Shown in pieces: positions 4,576-8,732 of a stretch of 8,732 nucleotides of DNA (position 1 is its first letter; each line of letters opens with the position of its first letter). The notes under the pieces are model-generated. The model did no database searches. It saw only the letters and a list, made by a program, of their open reading frames with translations, and was not told the origin of the DNA. The stretch is from contig CAMWIS010000065.1 of the NCBI GenBank assembly GCA_947174375.1, forward strand, positions 1-8,732, written 5' to 3'. The stretch comes from an uncultured Bacteroidales bacterium. Its GTDB lineage: Bacteria; Bacteroidota; Bacteroidia; Bacteroidales; P3. A program made the position numbers and the translations under genes.

Positions 4576-6120
4576 ATGTCGATTAAAGAAAAGACAACTG
4601 ACTTGCGGACACGTATGGAAAACGCTTTGTCGGGCGGTGGCTCCAAAGCGATTGAAAAACAGAAAGCCGGCGGTAAACTGACGGCGCGTGAACGTATTCT
4701 TGCCATTCTGGATCCGGGAAGTTTCCATGAATACGACTTGTTCGTGGAACACTCCGGCAAGGATTTCGGCATGGACAAAAAGTATCTGCCCGGCGACGGC
4801 GTCGTAACGGGTACGGGTACCATCAATAACTATCCTGTCTGCATCTACGCGCAGGACTTTACGGTGGCCGGCGGTTCGCTCGGCTATATGCACGCCAAGA
4901 AAATCTGCAAGATCATGGATCATGCGATGAAGCTGAAGGTGCCCATCATCGGCATCAACGACTCCGGTGGCGCGCGTATCCAAGAAGGTGTGAACGCCTT
5001 GGCCGGCTACGGTGAGATTTTCTACCGCAATACGCAGGCTTCGGGCGTCATCCCGCAGATTTCCGTCATTTTGGGCCCCTGCGCCGGCGGTGCGGTCTAT
5101 TCGCCCGCGTTGACCGACTTCGTGTTTGTGGTGGATAAGATTTCCAAGATGTTCATCACGGGCCCCGACGTCATCAAGTCGGTGCTGGGCGAAGAGATTT
5201 CGCAGGAAGACCTGGGCGGTGCGCGGACGCACGCCGAAATTACGGGCAACGCGCATTTCTTTGCCGAAAGCGAACAGGAATGCTTTGAACAAATCAAGTC
5301 GCTCGTAAGCTTCGTGCCTTGGAACAATACGAAGAAGGCCGACGCCTTTACGCCCAAGTTGCCGCAAAAGACGTTCAAAATCAATAGCATCGTGCCCTCC
5401 GACCCGCGCAAGCCTTACGACGTGCGCAATATCATCAAGGCCATTGTGGACGACTCCGAATTTTTGGAAGTGCAGGCCCTGTTCGCCGCCAACATCGTGG
5501 TGGGCTTCGGCCGTATGGACGGGCAGACGGTGGGCTTCGTGGCCAACCAGCCCCTCGTCATGGCCGGCGTTTTGGACGTGGACAGCTCCGACAAGTGCGC
5601 GCGCTTCATCCGCTACTGCGACGCGTTCAACATTCCGCTCGTCACGCTCGTCGATTTGCCGGGCTACCTGCCGGGCGTGGATCAGGAACACGCGGGCGTT
5701 ATCCGTCACGGCGCCAAGATTCTGTACGCCTATTCGGAAGCGACGGTACCCAAGATTACGGTTATCCTGAGAAAAGCCTACGGCGGCGGCTATATCGCGA
5801 TGTGTTCGAGCCACCTGCGCGCCGACTTCGTGTTTGCGTGGCCCACGGCCGAAATCGCCGTTATGGGTTCGGAAGGCGCGGCCAACATCATCTTCCGCAA
5901 GGAAATCATGGAGGCCGAAGACCAGGAGAAGATGCGGCAGCAGAAAATCGAGGAATACAAGGAGAAGTTCGCTAATCCTTACGTGGCGGCGGCTTACGGC
6001 TACGTTGACGCCGTTATCGCGCCCGAACAGACGCGGTCGTTCGTCATCCACGCGCTCGATATCTCGCACAACAAATCGGAGGCCGTACCCGACCGCAAGC
6101 ATGGCATTCCGCCGTTTTAA
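4576..6120 (+). CDS. Acyl-CoA carboxylase, carboxyltransferase (beta) subunit, propionyl-CoA type
   Basis: Transfers CO2 between carboxybiotin and an acyl-CoA, most likely propionyl-CoA/methylmalonyl-CoA. At 514 residues it has the full length of PccB/MmdA proteins and both crotonase-fold halves. N-half: N-D-S-G-G-A-R-I-Q-E-G (128-138) with the oxyanion glycines, G-P-C-A-G-G-A-V-Y-S-P (167-177) and A-E-I-T-G-N-A-H-F (220-228). C-half: D-L-P-G-Y-L-P-G-V-D-Q-E-H (360-372), R-K-A-Y-G-G-G-Y (399-406) and A-W-P-T-A-E-I-A-V-M-G (421-431). The C-terminus K-H-G-I-P-P-F is, in my recollection, usual for Bacteroidetes acyl-CoA carboxylases. Whether it works in a carboxylase or a sodium-pumping methylmalonyl-CoA decarboxylase cannot be settled: neither a biotin carboxylase nor OadB/OadG genes are present. 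The carrier subunit lies 94 bases downstream. Confidence 0.93.
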   Translation: MSIKEKTTDLRTRMENALSGGGSKAIEKQKAGGKLTARERILAILDPGSFHEYDLFVEHSGKDFGMDKKYLPGDGVVTGTGTINNYPVCIYAQDFTVAGGSLGYMHAKKICKIMDHAMKLKVPIIGINDSGGARIQEGVNALAGYGEIFYRNTQASGVIPQISVILGPCAGGAVYSPALTDFVFVVDKISKMFITGPDVIKSVLGEEISQEDLGGARTHAEITGNAHFFAESEQECFEQIKSLVSFVPWNNTKKADAFTPKLPQKTFKINSIVPSDPRKPYDVRNIIKAIVDDSEFLEVQALFAANIVVGFGRMDGQTVGFVANQPLVMAGVLDVDSSDKCARFIRYCDAFNIPLVTLVDLPGYLPGVDQEHAGVIRHGAKILYAYSEATVPKITVILRKAYGGGYIAMCSSHLRADFVFAWPTAEIAVMGSEGAANIIFRKEIMEAEDQEKMRQQKIEEYKEKFANPYVAAAYGYVDAVIAPEQTRSFVIHALDISHNKSEAVPDRKHGIPPF

Positions 6121-6140
6121 CAGACGGCGCGGGAGACGGA

Positions 6141-6164
6141 TGCGGCGCCCGGCGGGTGGCCGCA
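6141..6164 (+). other. Intercistronic hairpin between carboxyltransferase and biotin carrier genes
   Basis: TGCGGC (6141-6146) pairs with GCCGCA (6159-6164), and inside it CCC (6148-6150) can pair with GGG (6154-6156) around GGC. The hairpin has no T run, so it is not a standard terminator. It may stabilise the upstream message or set the ratio of the two subunits. The rest of the 94-base gap holds no supported gene. Confidence 0.4.
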
Positions 6165-6214
6165 CCGTGCCCCGTGAGGAAAGAAGCCATGAACACTAAC
6201 CCTATCATAAAGTT

Positions 6215-6571
6215 ATGTCAAAAAAGGAACAAAAACCGGCGGCCGTGGAGGCGAACGAAGCGGATATCGTGGCGGAAAGCCTCGAGATAGGCGGGTCGAT
6301 ATACAAGACCACGTTGCCGGCCAAATATAAGAACCAAAAGCCTTACGTGCCGAAGAATCCGCATCACGTACTGGCGTTCATGCCGGGCACGGTGCGTAAA
6401 TTCTTTGTAGCGCCGGGCGACCGCGTGGAAAAGGGCGACAAACTGCTTGTATTGGACGCCATGAAGATGAACAACGAACTGCTGGCGCCCGTAAGCGGCG
6501 TGGTGGATAAAATAGCGGTGAAGGTGGGCGAAAGCGTGCCGAAGAACGCGCTGCTCGTAGCGTTGAAATGA
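6215..6571 (+). CDS. Biotin carboxyl carrier protein of an acyl-CoA carboxylase or decarboxylase
   Basis: A 118-residue carrier that holds covalently bound biotin and shuttles the carboxyl group to the carboxyltransferase encoded just upstream. The C-terminal biotinyl domain (about residues 50-118) has the biotinylation site D-A-M-K-M, with the modified lysine at 84. The usual Glu before A-M-K-M is Asp here. The opposing hairpin contains A-P-V-S-G-V-V-D and ends in the canonical V-G-E-S-V-P-K-N-A-L-L-V. The N-terminal 50 residues hold a charged leader and an I-Y-K-T-T-L-P-A-K-Y-K-N-Q-K-P segment that I associate with the carriers of Bacteroidetes carboxylases. The ATG at 6215 follows an AT-rich stretch. 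Its stop codon overlaps the start of the next gene by ATGA, so the two are likely translationally coupled. Confidence 0.93.
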   Translation: MSKKEQKPAAVEANEADIVAESLEIGGSIYKTTLPAKYKNQKPYVPKNPHHVLAFMPGTVRKFFVAPGDRVEKGDKLLVLDAMKMNNELLAPVSGVVDKIAVKVGESVPKNALLVALK

Positions 6572-6960
6572 GAGGACTTTCCACGATACTGCTTTTGTTG
6601 TGTTCCAACATCTTCATGACGTTTGCATGGTACGGGCACTTGAAGTGGGGTAAGCCGGCGGCCGATGCCGTGGCCAATACCGACAAGGCGGCTTCCCCCA
6701 CGCCGCTCGTGCTGTTGATTCTGCTCAGTTGGGGCATCGCCTTTTTCGAATATTGCTGTCAGGTGCCCGCCAACCGCCTCGGCTTCAAGGGTAACGGCGG
6801 CCCTTTCACACTCTATCAGCTTAAAATCATTCAGGAAGCCATCACGCTGTTGGTTTTCGTCGTTTTCTCGGCCCTGCTTTTCAAGGAAAACCTACGTTGG
6901 AACCACGCCCTGGCGCTGGTGTTGGTCTTCGCCGCCGTAGCCTTGGTATTCAAGAAGTAA
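6568..6960 (+). CDS. DUF486 family small membrane protein (DMT-like)
   Basis: A 130-residue inner-membrane protein of the DUF486 family, related to small drug/metabolite transporters; no substrate is established. Four hydrophobic segments are visible (about residues 4-21, 46-64, 88-106 and 112-128). Family signatures are F-M-T-F-A-W-Y-G-H-L (16-25), W-G-I-A-F-F-E-Y-C-C-Q-V-P-A-N-R-L-G (55-72), Q-L-K-I-I-Q-E (84-90) and R-W-N-H (110-113). The loop between the first two segments is about 20 residues (27-46). The start ATG at 6568 shares bases with the TGA of the biotin carrier gene (ATGA), so translation is probably coupled. The position recalls the place where decarboxylase loci carry membrane subunits, but the protein bears no resemblance to OadB, so a role with the carboxylase is only context-based speculation. 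Confidence 0.88.
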   Translation: MRGLSTILLLLCSNIFMTFAWYGHLKWGKPAADAVANTDKAASPTPLVLLILLSWGIAFFEYCCQVPANRLGFKGNGGPFTLYQLKIIQEAITLLVFVVFSALLFKENLRWNHALALVLVFAAVALVFKK

Positions 6961-6969
6961 AAAACTAAA

Positions 6970-6981
6970 TACTATATAGTA
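6970..6981. repeat. 12-bp perfect palindrome directly before the dipeptidase start codon
   Basis: TACTATATAGTA (6970-6981) is a perfect palindrome ending at the base before the ATG. On RNA it has too short a loop to be a strong hairpin, so as DNA it could be an operator, or it may be just an AT-rich start region. The leader also shares AAATACTATA (6967-6976) with the trxA leader (414-423) and TAAAAAACTAAA (6958-6969) with the carboxyltransferase leader (4552-4563). Confidence 0.35.
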
Positions 6982-8727
6982 ATGAAAAAACTGACCAAAT
7001 GGGGGCTTCTGCTGCTGGCGGGAGCTTTGGGCGCGGGCCAAAGCCTGCAAGCCTGCACCAACTTCCTTGTAACCAAGGGCGCGTCGAAAGACAAAGCGAC
7101 GATGATTTCGTACGCCGCCGACTCGCACGTGCTGTACGGCGAACTCTACTACTTCCCGGCGGCCACCTATCCGGAAGGCGCGATGTTGGATATATACGAA
7201 TGGGACACCGGCCGTAAGCTCGGCCAAATCAAGCAAGCGCGCCAGACCTACGCGGTAGTCGGCAATATGAACGAATTTCAAGTAGTCATCGGCGAAACCA
7301 CCTACGGCGGCCGCGAAGAACTGTGGCACCCGGACGGCATCATGGACTACGGCAGCCTGATTTACATTGCGTTGCAGCGTTCCAAAACGGCGCGTGAAGC
7401 CATCCGCACCATCAGCGACCTCATGGACACCTACGGCTACGCGTCGGAGGGCGAAAGCTTCTCCATCGCCGACCCCAACGAAGTGTGGATTATGGAACTC
7501 ATCGGCAAGGGCAAGAAAATTTTGGACAAGAACGGCAACGTAGATTCCAAGCGCAGTTCCAACGGCGCCGTATGGGTAGCCTACCGCATTCCCGACGGCT
7601 ACATTTCGGGCCACGCCAACCAGGCGCGTATCACGAAAATCAAGCCGGCCGACGGCAAAACCTCCATTACGTCCAAAGATTTGGCCAAGAAACTGAACCT
7701 GCCCGGCCTTGAATGTATATACGCTTACGATGTAGTGGATTACGCCAAGGCCATCGGCATCTACGACGGCAGCTTCGCCGACTTCAGTTTCAGCGACGTT
7801 TACGCCCCCTTGACGTTCTCGGGGATGCGCGGCTGCGAAGCGCGGGTTTGGGCCGGTTTCATGAAGGCCAACCCGGACGCGGTACGCGAATACGAAGACT
7901 ATGCGCGCGGCGAGAACCCCGCCCACCGTATGCCGCTGTGGATTAAGCCGAACCGCGAACTGACGCTCAACGACGTCTTCGACTTCATGCGCGACCACTA
8001 CGAAGGCACGTCTATGGACATGAGCAAGGATTTGGGCGCGGGCCCCTACGCCTGCCCTTACCGCTGGCGTCCGATGGGCTTCGAGATTGACGGTCAGGAA
8101 TACATCCACGAACGCGCCACGGCCACGCAGCAGACCGGCTTCTCGTTCGTGTCGCAGAGCCGTGCCAACCTGCCCAACGCCATCGGCGGCATCCTGTGGT
8201 TCGGCGTGGACGACACGTATTCGACGTGCTACGTGCCGATGTACTGCGGCATCAAGGAAATTCCCGAATGCTTCCGCGTGGGCAACGGCAATATGGCCGA
8301 ATACTCGCCCACCTCGGCGTTCTGGCTGTTCAACCGCGTGACCAACTTCGTATATAGCCGTTACGCCGACATGATCAAGGACGTACAGAAAGTGCAGTCG
8401 GCCTTGGAAAACGACTTCCAAGCCAAGGTAGCGGAAAACGACGCCAAATACGCCAACGAAACCGATGCCGCCAAACTGTCGGAAGTGGCGACGGCCTTCT
8501 CGCTGGCTTGCGCCGACGAGATGTTCAAGGCCTGGAAGAACTTGGATGAATACCTGTTGGTGAAATACATCGACGGCAACATCAAGAAGGTGGACGAAAA
8601 CGGCCGCTTCAAGACGACCGAATACGGCGAGGGCCGCATCGAGTTCCCCGACCAACCGTCCTACCCCGATTGGTACTACAAGAAGATTGTAGAGGACTGC
8701 GGTGAGAATATAAAGGTTGTTAAATAA
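6982..8727 (+). CDS. Secreted C69-family dipeptidase (Ntn hydrolase)
   Basis: A 581-residue member of peptidase family C69, N-terminal-nucleophile hydrolases that cleave dipeptides. Residues 1-24 form a signal peptide (M-K-K-L-T-K, then a Leu/Ala/Gly-rich core), so the enzyme acts in the periplasm or outside. After A24 the mature chain would begin C25-T-N-F-L-V, the expected N-terminal catalytic cysteine. The family block S-Y-A-A-D-S-H-V-L-Y-G-E-L-Y follows, then G-N-M-N-E-F-Q and G-E-T-T-Y-G-G-R-E-E-L, all characteristic of the fold. The length is at the upper end of the family, with a charged helical C-terminal region. L-Q-A-C also resembles a lipobox, discussed in the findings. It starts 21 bases after the DUF486 stop without a clear promoter and is probably part of the carboxylase operon. 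The coding region is complete and ends five bases before the window edge. Confidence 0.93.
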   Translation: MKKLTKWGLLLLAGALGAGQSLQACTNFLVTKGASKDKATMISYAADSHVLYGELYYFPAATYPEGAMLDIYEWDTGRKLGQIKQARQTYAVVGNMNEFQVVIGETTYGGREELWHPDGIMDYGSLIYIALQRSKTAREAIRTISDLMDTYGYASEGESFSIADPNEVWIMELIGKGKKILDKNGNVDSKRSSNGAVWVAYRIPDGYISGHANQARITKIKPADGKTSITSKDLAKKLNLPGLECIYAYDVVDYAKAIGIYDGSFADFSFSDVYAPLTFSGMRGCEARVWAGFMKANPDAVREYEDYARGENPAHRMPLWIKPNRELTLNDVFDFMRDHYEGTSMDMSKDLGAGPYACPYRWRPMGFEIDGQEYIHERATATQQTGFSFVSQSRANLPNAIGGILWFGVDDTYSTCYVPMYCGIKEIPECFRVGNGNMAEYSPTSAFWLFNRVTNFVYSRYADMIKDVQKVQSALENDFQAKVAENDAKYANETDAAKLSEVATAFSLACADEMFKAWKNLDEYLLVKYIDGNIKKVDENGRFKTTEYGEGRIEFPDQPSYPDWYYKKIVEDCGENIKVVK

Positions 8728-8732
8728 CCTTT
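8712..8732 (+). terminator. Inverted repeat across the dipeptidase stop codon, cut by window edge
   Basis: AAAGGTT (8712-8718) is perfectly complementary to AACCTTT (8726-8732), with a seven-base loop. The stem includes the last bases of the TAA stop (8725-8727), and the window ends in T's. It could be the beginning of a terminator; the downstream T run cannot be seen. The stem is AT-rich and therefore weak. Confidence 0.35.

Noticed and set aside
4516..6165. Long open frame on the minus strand opposite the carboxyltransferase
   Set aside because: It mirrors a clearly conserved gene. Its translation is rich in Arg, His and Val without domain character, as expected opposite GC-rich codons.
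6189..6290. Short frame with a good GAGGAAAG Shine-Dalgarno-like sequence overlapping the biotin carrier start
   Set aside because: These bacteria do not generally use such sites, and the 33-residue translation is basic and out of frame with the carrier. Chance is likelier than a regulatory upstream frame.
6938..6945. TAGCCTTG as a -7 element for the dipeptidase gene
   Set aside because: One mismatch to TAnnTTTG, no -33 element at proper spacing, and located inside DUF486 coding sequence.
6892..8655. Long open frame on the minus strand opposite DUF486 and the dipeptidase
   Set aside because: It spans two genes and lacks any recognisable motif, while the plus-strand proteins are well-known families.
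1..8732. CRISPR array, tRNA or rRNA genes, riboswitch
   Set aside because: No regularly spaced repeats, cloverleaf, ribosomal RNA segment or recognisable riboswitch core was seen. In particular there is no FMN riboswitch before the riboflavin kinase gene, which follows sppA after nine bases.

Overview
The window looks like chromosome of a Bacteroidales bacterium. Coding DNA is GC-rich, while intergenic stretches and start regions are strongly AT-rich. Shine-Dalgarno sequences are mostly missing, and three promoters match the Bacteroidetes -7 consensus TAnnTTTG. A small acidic lipoprotein and a carboxyltransferase with a Bacteroidales-like C-terminus fit the same group. An Alistipes/Rikenellaceae-like host is possible from base composition, but that is a guess.

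Layout. Positions 1-428 are intergenic. The first 29 bases may hold the start of a leftward gene running off the window. A GC-rich island with a hairpin and an ORF-like remnant (about 52-170) follows, then an AT-rich tract and the trxA promoter. Next come trxA (429-746) with a terminator, a DUF58/vWA-fold protein (838-1764), sppA with its own promoter (1819-3597), and a stand-alone riboflavin kinase domain nine bases behind sppA (3607-3981). A bidirectional terminator separates this from a leftward gene for a 61-residue lipoprotein (4056-4241). A 334-base divergent intergenic region (4242-4575) carries promoters for both directions, each preceded by a 10-bp-period pair of TTTAACA boxes. The last block is rightward: acyl-CoA carboxylase carboxyltransferase subunit (4576-6120), biotin carboxyl carrier (6215-6571), a DUF486 membrane protein joined by an ATGA overlap (6568-6960), and a secreted C69 dipeptidase (6982-8727).

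How the genes fit together. The carboxyltransferase and carrier are two parts of one biotin-dependent enzyme, probably acting on propionyl-CoA/methylmalonyl-CoA. The biotin carboxylase or membrane decarboxylase subunits that would complete it are not in the window. SppA (signal-peptide remnants) and the C69 dipeptidase (dipeptides) are both peptide-degrading envelope enzymes but lie in different units. TrxA, DUF58 and riboflavin kinase are housekeeping or stress-related functions without an obvious common pathway.

Most of the window is ordinary core genome and I see no convincing new multi-gene system. The points most worth checking are the stand-alone riboflavin kinase, the paired TTTAACA boxes at the divergent promoters, the incomplete carboxylase locus with a coupled DUF486 protein, and the possible transposase/repeat element at the left edge.
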